A stretch of DNA of 64,000 nt from Bradyrhizobium erythrophlei (lineage in GTDB: Bacteria; Pseudomonadota; Alphaproteobacteria; Rhizobiales; Xanthobacteraceae): NCBI RefSeq assembly GCF_900129425.1, contig NZ_LT670817.1, positions 434,001 through 498,000 on the forward strand, in the 5' to 3' direction. This document shows, piece by piece, positions 45,785-55,800 of this stretch. The notes under the pieces were generated by a model. That model was not told where the DNA came from. It worked only from the letters and a program-made list of their open reading frames with translations, and made no database searches. The stretch's first letter is position 1. Every line of letters starts with the position of its first letter. A program made the translations under genes and the position numbers.

Positions 45785-46498
45785 TCAATAGCGCGCGGCG
45801 ACCGGGCCACCCCAGTTGAAGCGATAGTTGACGCCGGCCTTGACGGTATTCTCGTCATTACGGAACCGGACGCCGACGATGTCGAGAGGACCGCTCGTGA
45901 AGGTGGTGCTGCCGAAGTTGTAGTACTGGTATTCGATTTTGGCGGACCAGCTGGGCGCGAACATGTATTCGAGACCGGCACCCACGGTGTAGCCGTCGCG
46001 ATGGTTGCCGTCGGTGGTGAAAGCCACCGGGGTGCCACCGCTGGTCACGCCGATGTTGCTGCCATCCTTCCAGGCATAACCGCCCTTGGCGTAAAGCAGC
46101 GCCGGGCCCCAGGTATAGCCGAGCCGGCCGGTGACCGATCCGAGCTGGTCGTTGTTGGAGGTGACCAGCGTGCCACCCGGAAACAGCACGCCATTATTGT
46201 TGCTGCTCAGCCAGCTGTACTGGGCTTCGACACCGATCACCCAGTTCGGAGCGAACTGATAGTCCGCGCCGCCCTGCACGCCGCCGAGGAACTGGCCACT
46301 GCTGTTGTTCACGGTGCTGTCGCCGGCGAACGCGCCGCCAATGTGGCCGCCGATGTAGAAGCCGGTCCAGTTGTAGACCGGAGCGGCGTAAGCGGGAGCC
46401 TTGGTGTAGACCGGGCGAGCTGCGAGATCGGCGGCGAGTGCTGGCACGGTCGCGCCGAGAGCGACGAGAGCCACAGTTGCGAGTAGAAACTTCTTCAT
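45785..46498 (-). CDS. Outer-membrane beta-barrel porin-like protein (Omp25/31 family)
   Basis: 237 residues. Signal peptide MKKFLLATVALVALGATVPALA, then the family start ADLAARPVYTKAPAYAAPVYNWTGFYIGG and alternating aromatic/Gly strands of an eight-stranded barrel, ending with an aromatic residue pair suited to Bam recognition (VKAGVNYRFNWGGPVAARY). Abundant surface proteins of this family are common in Rhizobiales. The gene has its own terminator and a short palindrome in its upstream region. Confidence 0.95.
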   Translation of the reverse strand: MKKFLLATVALVALGATVPALAADLAARPVYTKAPAYAAPVYNWTGFYIGGHIGGAFAGDSTVNNSSGQFLGGVQGGADYQFAPNWVIGVEAQYSWLSSNNNGVLFPGGTLVTSNNDQLGSVTGRLGYTWGPALLYAKGGYAWKDGSNIGVTSGGTPVAFTTDGNHRDGYTVGAGLEYMFAPSWSAKIEYQYYNFGSTTFTSGPLDIVGVRFRNDENTVKAGVNYRFNWGGPVAARY

Positions 46499-47016
46499 TT
46501 GGTTCAGTTCTCCAGAGCGTCGTTGGTTTTTAGATCTGCCGCATATCGGCGTCGTCCATGGCGCGCACTTAGCCAGCTTTTGGCTAAAAAGCTGTCACTC
46601 ATCAGCCACACTCGGGAAGTTCCCAACCTATTGGGGAACAACAACTTTCTGTGATTAATGGAGCCTTAATCAAGCCTGAAAGAAGCCTTAATTTGGGCTT
46701 GCAGGGGGTGTCGCTACGGCAACATCGGGAACCGGGCAGGGCGGTGGTTCTCCTCGCGGGCGGGCGTCTTGAACGGCCCGAGGTCCGAACCGTAGGCCTT
46801 GCCGCGCTGATAAAGTTATGTGCCGAAGGCCGGGAGAGGTGTTCTCGACGGCGTGGAGGAGGTTGTCTGCGCCGCGAAGTGTGCCGCCGCGGCGCTGCCG
46901 GAAACTTCGTGCCAGCCGGCGACGATGATCTTGCGATGCATGGGGGCTCTTGACGGCGGCATGCCCAGGGATCGAGCGTCACGCCTTGACCGATATCAGT
47001 CGGGTCCGGTGCGTAG
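46499..47016. other. Intergenic region with TTAGCCA palindrome
   Basis: About 520 bases upstream of the omp gene and downstream of cyoD. TTAGCCA-GCTTT-TGGCTAA at 46567-46585 is a perfect 7-bp inverted repeat ~70 bases before the omp start, possibly an operator or promoter-linked site. No supportable gene; a 41-codon minus-strand frame (46816-46941) is not convincing. Confidence 0.45.
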
Positions 47017-47415
47017 CTAACGCTGCATCCGCATGAGCTGATCCATCGGCATCATGTTGTGGTTGAGGTTCGACATAATCCACAGCGATCCGGTCATCAC
47101 CAGCATGACGATCAGGATACCGAAAGCCAGCGCCAGCACGTTGTTGGTATTGTCGGCGCCGGTGGTGATGTGCAGGAAGAAAACGACATGCACGCCCATC
47201 TGCGCGATCGCCAGCACCACCAGCGCCACCGGAATGCTCGGCTCCCATACCAGACTGGTGCCGGCGACAAAGAAAGAGGTTGCCGTCAGCAGAACAGCGA
47301 GCCCCAGCCCGGTCAGATAACCGAGCACCCGCTGTGCGATGCCACCGGCTTCGACGTGCTCGTCGCCCGGTGCGAGATCGATGCCGTGGAAGGCTTCATC
47401 GTGTCCGTTGGTCAT
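47017..47415 (-). CDS. cyoD: Cytochrome bo3 quinol oxidase subunit IV
   Basis: 132 residues from the ATG at 47415, which overlaps the cyoC stop (ATGA). Three membrane helices (VLGYLTGLGLAVLLTATSFF; IPVALVVLAIAQMGVHVVFF; LAFGILIVMLVMTGSLWIM), preceded by a polar N-terminus. Needed for assembly of CuB in bo3 oxidase. Last gene of the operon; no ctaB-like cyoE follows, so the heme O synthase encoded with the aa3 operon presumably serves both. Confidence 0.95.
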   Translation of the reverse strand: MTNGHDEAFHGIDLAPGDEHVEAGGIAQRVLGYLTGLGLAVLLTATSFFVAGTSLVWEPSIPVALVVLAIAQMGVHVVFFLHITTGADNTNNVLALAFGILIVMLVMTGSLWIMSNLNHNMMPMDQLMRMQR

Positions 47416-48044
47416 TTCGCGCTCCCGAGCAAGTACACCACGGTGAACACGGCGATCCAGATGATGTCGAGGGCGTGCCAGAACAGCGCAAAGCACAGGA
47501 GGCGGCGCTGAATGTCCGCCCTGAACCCCTTGGCGTAAACCTGCGCCATCATCGTCAGCAGCCACAGGATGCCGGCCGAGACGTGCATGCCGTGACAGCC
47601 TACCAGTGTGAAGAACGCCGACAAAAACGCGCTGCGGGTCGGCCCGGCGCCGCGCGCAACGAGGCTTGAGAATTCCCTCAACTCGATCGTGAGAAAGGCG
47701 AGGCCAAAGACGCAGGTGATGGCCATCGAGACCTGGAACCAGACCTTGTTGCGGGCGTCGACCGCGATGGTGCCGAGGCCGCAGGTAAAGCTCGACGCCA
47801 GCAGGAATCCGGTCTCGATCGCGACGTTGCGCAGGTCGAACAGGTCGCGGCCGCTCGGCCCGCCCGCGGTCTGCCCGAGCAGCACGGCGTAGGTCGCGAA
47901 GAAGGCGGAGAACATCACCATGTCGCTGAGGATGAAGATCCAGAAGCCGAAACCGGTGACGATGCGCTTGGACGCGGGTCCGCTCCAGTCGCGCACCGCG
48001 GTGGATCCACCATGATGGTCTTCGGTCAGTGCAATGGTGCTCAT
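47412..48044 (-). CDS. cyoC: Cytochrome bo3 quinol oxidase subunit III
   Basis: 210 residues with five membrane helices, the short subunit III of quinol oxidases. Typical boxes: GFGFWIFILSDMVMFSAFFATY, ETGFLLASSFTCGLG, VGCHGMHVSAGILWLLTMM and the C-terminal LFWHALDIIWIAVFTVVYLLG. Both ends overlap neighbours by ATGA, showing tight coupling. Confidence 0.96.
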   Translation of the reverse strand: MSTIALTEDHHGGSTAVRDWSGPASKRIVTGFGFWIFILSDMVMFSAFFATYAVLLGQTAGGPSGRDLFDLRNVAIETGFLLASSFTCGLGTIAVDARNKVWFQVSMAITCVFGLAFLTIELREFSSLVARGAGPTRSAFLSAFFTLVGCHGMHVSAGILWLLTMMAQVYAKGFRADIQRRLLCFALFWHALDIIWIAVFTVVYLLGSAK

Positions 48045-50032
48045 CTGGCGGCGGCCCCTTCGCTGAGCATCGTGCGGCGCTGCGCCCGATGGACGCGGTC
48101 GATGCGCGCAACTTCATCGGCCGGAATGGTATACTCGTCGTGATCGCGCCAGGCGAACACCACGAAAGTGGCGAAGGCGCCGATCGCTCCCAGAGCGACC
48201 ATCCACCAGATGTGCCAGATCAGGGCGAATCCCATCACGGTGGCAAAGAATGCGCAGACGAAGCCGGTCGGCGAATTGCGCGGAATTTCGATCGCGTGAT
48301 ATTGCGGCTCGGCTTGCTCGGCCCCGCGCTTCTTGATCGCCCAATAGGCATCTTCGCCGGACACAGTGGGCAGCACCGCGAAATTGAAGGCCGGCGGGGG
48401 CGACGCGGTGGCCCATTCGAGCGAGCGGCCATCCCAGGGGTCGCCGGTTTCGTCGCGCAGTTGCTCGCGATCGCGGATACTGACGGCGAGCTGCAGGATC
48501 TGAAAGACGATTCCGGCCAGGATCAGGGCGGCTCCGCCGGCGGCCACGATCAGCCAGGGACGCCACTCCGGAACGTCATAGTGCTGCATTCGCCGCGTCA
48601 TGCCGAGCAGGCCGACGGCATAAAGCGGCATGAATGCGACGTAAAAGCCGACCAGCCAGCACCAGAACGCCGCTTTCCCGAGCCCCTCATGCAGCCGGAA
48701 GCCGAATGCCTTCGGAAACCAGTAGGTATAGCCGGCGAAGGCGCCGAACAGCACGCCGCCGATAATCACGTTGTGGAAATGAGCGACCAGAAACAGGCTG
48801 TTGTGGAGCAGGAAGTCCGCCGGCGGCACGGCGACCAGAACACCGGTCAAGCCGCCGATGATGAACGTCACCATGAATCCGATCGACCACAACATCGGCG
48901 TCGCAAAGCGAATGCGCCCGCCATACATCGTGAACAGCCAGTTGTAGATCTTCACGCCGGTCGGCACCGCGATGATCATGCTGGCGATACCGAATATCGC
49001 GTTGACGTCGGGTCCGGCGCCCATGGTGAAGAAATGATGCAGCCACACCATGAACGAGATCACGCAAATCGCCATGGTGGCCAGTACCATCGAACGGTAA
49101 CCGAACAGCGGCTTGCCCGAAAATGTCGAGACCACCTCCGAGAAAATGCCGAACGCCGGCAAGACGAGGATATAGACCTCCGGATGCCCCCAGGCCCAGA
49201 TCAGGTTCATGAACATCATTACGTTGCCGCCGGCTTCGTTACTGAAAAAGTGAAAGCCGAAATAGCGGTCGAGTATCAGCATTGCGAGGGTCGCGGTCAG
49301 GATCGGAAATGCCGCGATGATCAGCAGGTTGGTCGCCAGCGTGGTCCAGCAGAACATCGGCATGCGCAGGTAGTTCATGCCCCTGGTGCGTATCTTCAGC
49401 ACGGTGGTGACGAGATTGATGCCCGCGACCAGGGTGCCGATGCCCGAGATCTCCAGCGACCACAGATAGTAGTCGACGCCGACGCCGGGCGAATAGGTGA
49501 GCTCCGACAGTGGCGGGTAGGGCAGCCAGCCGGTGCGCGCGAATTCTCCGATCACCAGGGAGATATTGACCAGCAGCGCCCCGGTGCAGGTCAGCCAGAA
49601 GCCGACCGAGTTCAGCGTCGGAAAGGCGACGTCGCGGACGCCGAGTTGCAGCGGCACCACTAAGTTCATCAGCCCGATCACGAACGGCATCGCGACGAAG
49701 AAGATCATGATGGTGCCGTGCGCCGAGAAGATCTGGTCGTAGTGCTCGGGCGGGAGGAACCCCTGGCTATGGAAGGCAACCGACTGCTGCATCCGCATCA
49801 TGATGGCGTCGGAAAAGCCCCGCAGCAGCATCACCATCGCCAGCAGGACATACATCACGCCGATGCGCTTGTGGTCGACACTGGTGATCCACTCGCGCCA
49901 AAGATACGGCAGACGCCCGCTGAGGACGATCCAGGCAAGAACGGCGAGGATGGCAAGCGCCACGACGCCGGACGCGATCATCGGGAGCGGCTGGTTGAAT
50001 GGAATGGCGGACCAACTCAGCTTACCGAGCAT
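48041..50032 (-). CDS. cyoB: Cytochrome bo3 quinol oxidase subunit I
   Basis: 663 residues, fifteen helices. Catalytic heme-copper subunit: WAWGHPEVYILVLPAFG (CuB His and Tyr), VWLHHFFTMG (CuB histidines) and LVAHFHNVIIGG (heme ligands). The quinol-oxidase-specific N-terminal extension helix (IASGVVALAILAVLAWIVL) and EWRPWLIVAAGG tail region are present. Receives electrons from ubiquinol directly. Overlaps cyoA by 11 bases. Confidence 0.97.
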   Translation of the reverse strand: MLGKLSWSAIPFNQPLPMIASGVVALAILAVLAWIVLSGRLPYLWREWITSVDHKRIGVMYVLLAMVMLLRGFSDAIMMRMQQSVAFHSQGFLPPEHYDQIFSAHGTIMIFFVAMPFVIGLMNLVVPLQLGVRDVAFPTLNSVGFWLTCTGALLVNISLVIGEFARTGWLPYPPLSELTYSPGVGVDYYLWSLEISGIGTLVAGINLVTTVLKIRTRGMNYLRMPMFCWTTLATNLLIIAAFPILTATLAMLILDRYFGFHFFSNEAGGNVMMFMNLIWAWGHPEVYILVLPAFGIFSEVVSTFSGKPLFGYRSMVLATMAICVISFMVWLHHFFTMGAGPDVNAIFGIASMIIAVPTGVKIYNWLFTMYGGRIRFATPMLWSIGFMVTFIIGGLTGVLVAVPPADFLLHNSLFLVAHFHNVIIGGVLFGAFAGYTYWFPKAFGFRLHEGLGKAAFWCWLVGFYVAFMPLYAVGLLGMTRRMQHYDVPEWRPWLIVAAGGAALILAGIVFQILQLAVSIRDREQLRDETGDPWDGRSLEWATASPPPAFNFAVLPTVSGEDAYWAIKKRGAEQAEPQYHAIEIPRNSPTGFVCAFFATVMGFALIWHIWWMVALGAIGAFATFVVFAWRDHDEYTIPADEVARIDRVHRAQRRTMLSEGAAAR

Positions 50033-50852
50033 CGGCGGCCTCCGCCGGTGAAGCGCCGATCACGCCCGCCGGCGCTCCCAACGACGGCGGTATCTTCTGG
50101 GTAGCGATCGCCTGAAAGAGATCCGGATCCGCGAGGCGGTAAGTCGCCGGCGGGTTGTTCATCGAGGGCTTGGCGATCTGACCGTAGCTGGCCTGGTCGA
50201 GCGACTTGTCGGTGCCCGCGGCGTCCTGCGCCCATTTCGAAAATTGCTCTGGTGGCACGACGTGGACGTCGAAATGCATGTCCGAGAAGCCGTCACCGCT
50301 GAAATGCGACGAGAGGCCTCCGAACGTCCCCAGGGTATCGCCCTGCAGATTGAGCCGGGTGGTCATGCCGTTCATCGTGTAGATCATGCTGCCGAATTGC
50401 GGAATGAAGAACGCGTTCATCACGCTGGACGAGGTAAGCTCGAAGTGCAGCGGCACGCCGGCGGGGACGGTGAGCGCGTTGATGGTCGCGATTTTTTGCT
50501 CGGGATAGATGAACAGCCATTTCCACTCCAGCGACACCCCTTGAATGGTCAGGGGCTTGCCGGATCCCGGGATCGGCGCTGCGGGGTCGAGTTCATGGGC
50601 GCCGATCCAGGCGACGCCGCCAAGCAGGATGATGGTGAGCGCCGGGATCGACCAGACCACCAATTCGATACGGCCAGAATATTCCCAGTCCGGCCAGTAG
50701 TAGGCCCTGGTGTTGCTGGCCCTGAACCAGTACGCAAAAGCGAAGATTGCGACGATGGTCGGCAGCACAATCGCCAGCATGATGCCGACGGAATCGATCA
50801 GGATGGTTTTTTCGGCGGCTCCGATCGGACCTTGAGGATCAAGGATATTCAT
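50022..50852 (-). CDS. cyoA: Cytochrome bo3 quinol oxidase subunit II
   Basis: 276 residues, two membrane helices and a cupredoxin domain lacking CuA ligands, as expected for a quinol oxidase (SLEWKWLFIYPEQKIATIN; FFIPQFGSMIYTMNGM). Oddity: the usual N-terminal signal sequence with lipobox cysteine is missing; the protein begins MNILDPQGPIGAAEKT, exactly where the mature lipidated protein normally begins. The upstream in-frame codons reach a TAG after about ten residues with no start codon, so no longer form is possible in this frame. First gene of cyoABCD. Confidence 0.94.
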   Translation of the reverse strand: MNILDPQGPIGAAEKTILIDSVGIMLAIVLPTIVAIFAFAYWFRASNTRAYYWPDWEYSGRIELVVWSIPALTIILLGGVAWIGAHELDPAAPIPGSGKPLTIQGVSLEWKWLFIYPEQKIATINALTVPAGVPLHFELTSSSVMNAFFIPQFGSMIYTMNGMTTRLNLQGDTLGTFGGLSSHFSGDGFSDMHFDVHVVPPEQFSKWAQDAAGTDKSLDQASYGQIAKPSMNNPPATYRLADPDLFQAIATQKIPPSLGAPAGVIGASPAEAADAR

Positions 50853-51107
50853 CGCCGAACCCGAATAATGGAACCCGTGCTAACGCCGTGGTTGCCTCGA
50901 CGTTCCATGCCCGGGAGGCCATAGATTCACCGGGACGTCGAACGCCCAGAGCGGGATTTACGTTGGCCAATTCACCGATACCATTAAATTGAAATTTAGG
51001 AAGCACCCGAAAGCGATCGGGAAGGCCGTACGAAGGATTGCGGTGTTGCCGGTTGCCGATTGGTGGCCGGATTCGTCCTCGATCCGACCAGAAGGCTTGG
51101 CCGAACC

Positions 51108-52790
51108 TTACATGCCGTCCTCGAACACCGCGGAGAAAGCCACGCGCTTTTGGCCGGGCGGGGGCGCCTCGCCGTCCTTGGCCACCCGCGGGGCGGTTTT
51201 TGTCGGATGCGCGGTGGCAAGCGTGTTCCAGTCGTAGTCGTAGACCTGCGCGAGATAGACCGCGATCTCCGGATCGTCGAAGATCAGGCTGGCGTCACGA
51301 TTGGTTCTCACGCCCTCGTTGGACCAGTTGTGACTGCCGAACATCACGATCTTGCCGTCGATGATGATCGTCTTGTTGTGGCACGCCGGTTGAAACCGAA
51401 AGACCTCTTTTGGAAAGCCAAGCGCGACAAGAACGTCCAGGCTCTCCTGTTTCATCATGTCGCGGCAGATGATGCGGACATCGAGCTTTTTATCGATCTT
51501 GTCCTTGAGCGCCCCGATCAACAGCCGGAATTCGGTGAAGTCGTCGCTGGTGCCCCGGAAGTTGATGTACTGGTTCTGGAACCAGACGCTCTTGGTCGCC
51601 GAATTGATCAGCTTCAGCGCGTTCTCCGCGTAATTGTCCGGCGTCAGCAGCGGCTGCACGCTGACCTCGCGGTTCAGGCGCAACGGCGGGAAATATTGCG
51701 GCGGCGCCGCAAACGAGACGGCCTCTGGCTTGTCCTCCGGCACGAACAGATCCGGCGCGGCAACGCTGACGGCCTGGCCGGCCTGCGCCGCGGAAAGCTG
51801 GAAATCGCGCTTGATATAAAACTCGTAGATCGATGCCAGCTTCTGGTTCTTGATGATGGCGTGATAATCGCGATTGAATTTCTTCTGGAATCCGGCCTCC
51901 AGCGGAGCCGGGTTGGCGACGAACGGGTGCACGTTCGGCTGATTTGACGACTGCCAGTTGCCGCTGGAGAGCCAGATCGCGGCACTGTCGCGCACCGCGA
52001 CCTTGATGTGATAGGCGGACGCAAAAAGCCCGTTCGGATTCGCCTTCGATTCAAGTGTGGCCCAGGCCATCTGAAAACGATTCGACATTTCCGTCGTGAG
52101 AGGATTGATGACGTCTTTCTGCTCGTCGAGGTCATGGGCCTTGACGCCGGATTTCGCCGGCTTCTCCGGCACCGGATGCAGCACCAGTTCGAATTTGCGC
52201 CCTGCGGGCGCCACAGCTTGCTCGATGGCCTTGAAGATGTGCGGCGCGGTGAATTGATACATCGCCACTGTGAGCGACGATTTGGTTTCGCCCAGGAAGG
52301 ATTCGAGTTCGCCCCAGCCGGCCTCCGGACTGACGCAGATCGTCAGCTCCATCGCCTCCTTGACGAGCGGCAGGTTCGGCGGATCGGGCTCGGTATAGCC
52401 GCCGCTCTTGGGCGGCAGGAAAGCCAGCGGTTCGTCTCCGCCCATCATTTTCTCGAACGCCGAGACCATCGATCCGCCGGGCGTCCCAAAGGATACCGGC
52501 TGCTTTTTCGCCGCCGCCATCTGTTCCTCTACAGTGGCGTCGATCATGGCGACCGGAACTGCGAACTTTGCCTCCAGATCGGCGGCCTGCACCGGCGTGG
52601 TGCCCGGGGTGACGGCCACGACGATCGCAGGCACCGGCGGTGCTCCCGGCGGATATTTATATCCCGGCCGGGTCACGACCAGGTCTTGCACGCCCATCAA
52701 TTGCTGGCGAACCGGACCGAGCGCTTTCATGATCGGTTCGAACGAGGCCTTCACCGCCTCCGATACTTGCGCAATGCCTGGCTGATCCAT
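51108..52790 (-). CDS. Two-HKD phospholipase D-family protein next to CHAT protease
   Basis: 560 residues, no signal peptide. N-terminal ~95 residues resemble a small domain (GVQDLVVTRPGYKYPPGAPP, ending PVAMIDATVEEQ) that I recall at the front of several bacterial PLD- and peptidase-like proteins. Two PLD half-sites follow: H261/K263/D268 in AYHIKVAVRDSAAIWLSSGN and H471/K473/D478 in CHNKTIIIDGKIVMFGSHNW. The enzyme could cut phospholipids or nucleic acids; the short HKD-like form cannot decide. It follows the CHAT protein gene by 63 bases on the same strand and is probably its operon partner, either as target or as effector. Confidence 0.9.
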   Translation of the reverse strand: MDQPGIAQVSEAVKASFEPIMKALGPVRQQLMGVQDLVVTRPGYKYPPGAPPVPAIVVAVTPGTTPVQAADLEAKFAVPVAMIDATVEEQMAAAKKQPVSFGTPGGSMVSAFEKMMGGDEPLAFLPPKSGGYTEPDPPNLPLVKEAMELTICVSPEAGWGELESFLGETKSSLTVAMYQFTAPHIFKAIEQAVAPAGRKFELVLHPVPEKPAKSGVKAHDLDEQKDVINPLTTEMSNRFQMAWATLESKANPNGLFASAYHIKVAVRDSAAIWLSSGNWQSSNQPNVHPFVANPAPLEAGFQKKFNRDYHAIIKNQKLASIYEFYIKRDFQLSAAQAGQAVSVAAPDLFVPEDKPEAVSFAAPPQYFPPLRLNREVSVQPLLTPDNYAENALKLINSATKSVWFQNQYINFRGTSDDFTEFRLLIGALKDKIDKKLDVRIICRDMMKQESLDVLVALGFPKEVFRFQPACHNKTIIIDGKIVMFGSHNWSNEGVRTNRDASLIFDDPEIAVYLAQVYDYDWNTLATAHPTKTAPRVAKDGEAPPPGQKRVAFSAVFEDGM

Positions 52791-52853
52791 GACTGGGCTT
52801 CCCTGAAAATTGAAGTCAAACTATTCAAGCGATAAGCAACCGCCTTGCGACGG

Positions 52854-55800
52854 TTACGTGAAAGCATCCTTGCGAATGCGAACGGCGGGGTCGCCCAGCA
52901 GCAGGTAGTTCTGGGCATCGTTTCGCTGCCGCCACCTGTCGACCAGATCGGAGTCGGGGATCCGCATGGCTGCGGGTGCACTCTGCGAGGTTGCGCTGAG
53001 CAGCAACGCCGATAGTTCGGCGAATTTTGCACCGAAATACACCGACATCGCGTGTCCGACCGGCATGCCCGACAGGATGGTGCCGATGCTGTTGCGGAAG
53101 ACGGCGATCTGCGGCGCGGCTACCTTGGCGTCCTGCATCGAAAATCCCCACGCGCGATCGACGTGGCCGATCACGGCAAGCGCGCTGCCGTTCGGATGGG
53201 AAAGCAGGCGGCGCGGCAACGCGGCGACGAATGGTTGAGGCGCCAGCGGCGGCGCGTCGGCGGCCGGCGAAAGGTCGTCGAGGAACTGATCGGTGTCGGG
53301 CGTGCCGGCGCCGAAGCAGGCGAACAGCATCGCCACCGTACCATTGACATTGGCATCGTCGGCGATATCGGCGGCGGTCAGAAAATGCGCGGGCCGCACG
53401 CTGCCGAAACCCGGCCAGTCCTGGCATAAAAGCGCGCCCTGGGAGGTGGCCTGCCCGTCCTGACCCGCGTTGAACTTCATGCCGTGCGAGGCGGTGAACA
53501 GCACCGCCGGCGGCTTCGGACCGTTCAGCGCTTGCAGCAGGTTCGCCTTGGTCGCGTCAGCTCCAAGGCTGAGCTTTCGATCATAGCCATAGGACGTGTT
53601 GATCGCCTTCTTCAGATCCCCGGTTGCTCCCGCTACGCCGTTGGCAAGGGGATCGACCAGGAACGACGCGCTCAGGTTGGTGGCGCCGTCGCCAAGATGG
53701 CGGGTGCCCCAATAGCTGATCTCCCTGGCATTGGGGACCGACTTCGCGTTCTCATAGGCGATCGTCGAACGCGCATAGCGTTCGTATTCTTCCGCCTTGT
53801 CGAACGCCAACCGGCCGACCGCGTATTCGATGCCGAGCAAATACTGGAATTCGAACGGGATGAGATCGGGCGGCCCGATCAGCAGCAGGTAGTAGGGCAC
53901 GATTGCCGGATCGAGATTGCCGGCCGAGGTCCCCCAGCGCTCACACCAATCCCGCGTCTGTTCGCCTTTCCTGTAATCGAGCTCTTTGAGGCGGTCGCCG
54001 GCCTGCTTGCGGCGATGTTCAATCAGGGGACTCATGGCCTGGCGGACTTCGGGCGGGGTATCTTCATGGAAAACGATGCCCCATCCGGACTGCTCCAGCC
54101 TGTTCGCATCCATATCGACCGGCAATGACCGGTGTGCGCCGTCGCGCGCCTTGTCGAAGGAATCGACGCCCGGACGCGCCCGTACCCGCTTGGCAATCTC
54201 GTCGATCGATCTCGGCGGGAAGGCGTAATCCCCGGTGTTGAAGTCGATGCCGTTGACGTAGACGCGGTTGCCATCCTCGGCAGCGGGTGCGCTGCCGGCG
54301 GTCTTTCCTTTTGCCGCTATCGGGACGGCTGCGAGGACGGGCGGCGCCGGCGGAGCGGCGTTGACCTGAACGGCGATCGGGGGCGGCGCACTTGACGCGG
54401 CTTCCCGGGTTGCTTCGGCGGGCGCCGAAGCGTTGGCCATCGCCACCAGCTTGTCGCTGACACGTCCGTAGTGCTGGTAGGCGCCCCAACTCGACGATTG
54501 CGGCTTGAGCTCGAGCGCCTTGTTGCGCGCTTCCCGCAGCGCCTCGCCAATCGTGGCTGGCGGCGCCTTGCCGATGACGCCGGCGTCGGCGCTTGGGCTG
54601 CGTAACCCCATGAGGCGGGCGTAAAACCATCGCGCGCACTCCGCCGCGCAGGCATCGTCGACCTTCCAGCCGGCGCCGATGAAGTTCGGGATGCCGCGGC
54701 TGAAAAATGCCTGCGCCAGGCCGGTCATGTGCTTGCGCTGCACGTCGTGGTCGTCGGTCACGGACGAGAAGCATGCATTCGCGAACACCAGCCGTGGAAC
54801 CTGGCGGACCCGGAAGATCTCCTTGGCCGAGAGAATGCAGTCGGCGGCAAAGACCCAGCCGGTTTGGCCCGTCTTGGGGTCGGAGAGCCCGTGGCCCGCA
54901 TAGTGAACCAGGTCGTATTGCTCGTCTACCAGCAGCATGGCGAGTTCGAGCGGGTCACACGGTTTGGCGCTCGTCACGCATTTGTTCTGATCGTGCAGAT
55001 TGTCGAGCAGCAATTTCGCGTCCGCATCGCCCGGCGGACCGATGCGAACCGTTGCCGTTATCTCGTACTGGCCACCCCAGGCGATCCGGGCCTGCTCCAG
55101 CACCTCGACCACGGCCGCACCCTCGTCGCGCGCGTGCGGCAGCGCCAATCTGTCGGCCGCCGGATCGGCAATGATGAGCGCCTTGAGCTCGTTGTCGAGC
55201 GCGGGCGGCGAGGTGGGCGGAGGCGAGAGCACCGAACGAAATTGACGCGACACCGCGAGGTTGGTGCCGAGATAAGGGGTGCCCGAGAATTTCTGGTGCC
55301 CGGCCATCTCCCAGGGGTATACGGCGGTGGTTTCGTCGACCTCCAAAGTGAGGTTCGCGGGGCCTTCGGTGAGTTTGCGGAAATCATCGGGGATCAGATA
55401 ATTCGTGAAGAAGGTGCCGAATGCGGCGCGATCCTCCGTCGTGCAATCGTTCGTCATCCGGCCGGGAAGGTCGCGCATCAAACGGGCATTGACCTCCTGA
55501 TCCCGCTGCGGGACCACCGCGAGATCGGACAATGCCGAGAACTGAAACACTTCGGTCGGGAAAAGATTTGTGGCCGGGTGATCTGCCGGCTTCCTGGCTT
55601 TGGCGGAGGGATCGGACTTTGCCCGCATTACCCTCGGTGCCGATTTGCTGCGCGTGATCCGCAGGTAGGTCACGGGACGATCCGGCTCGACGTCGGCCGC
55701 CTGGGCGTCGGCTTCGGGATCCGGGTCGACATCCGGGCCGCGGCTGATCGTAAATTTGGTGTTCCGCGCCGGCTTCCCGTTTACCAGCGCATCCAGCTCA

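Noticed and set aside
46816..46941. 41-codon minus-strand frame in the omp/cyoD gap
   Set aside because: No good ribosome site, Ala/Thr/Pro-rich without pattern, no neighbour relation.
48029..49663. Plus-strand open frame of 544 codons over cyoB
   Set aside because: Antisense shadow of the heme-copper oxidase subunit, with low-complexity His/Arg/Asp/Gln composition.
50853..51107. FNR/FixK box in front of the cyo operon
   Set aside because: No TTGAT-N4-ATCAA-like palindrome is present in the upstream gap, unlike at hemA.
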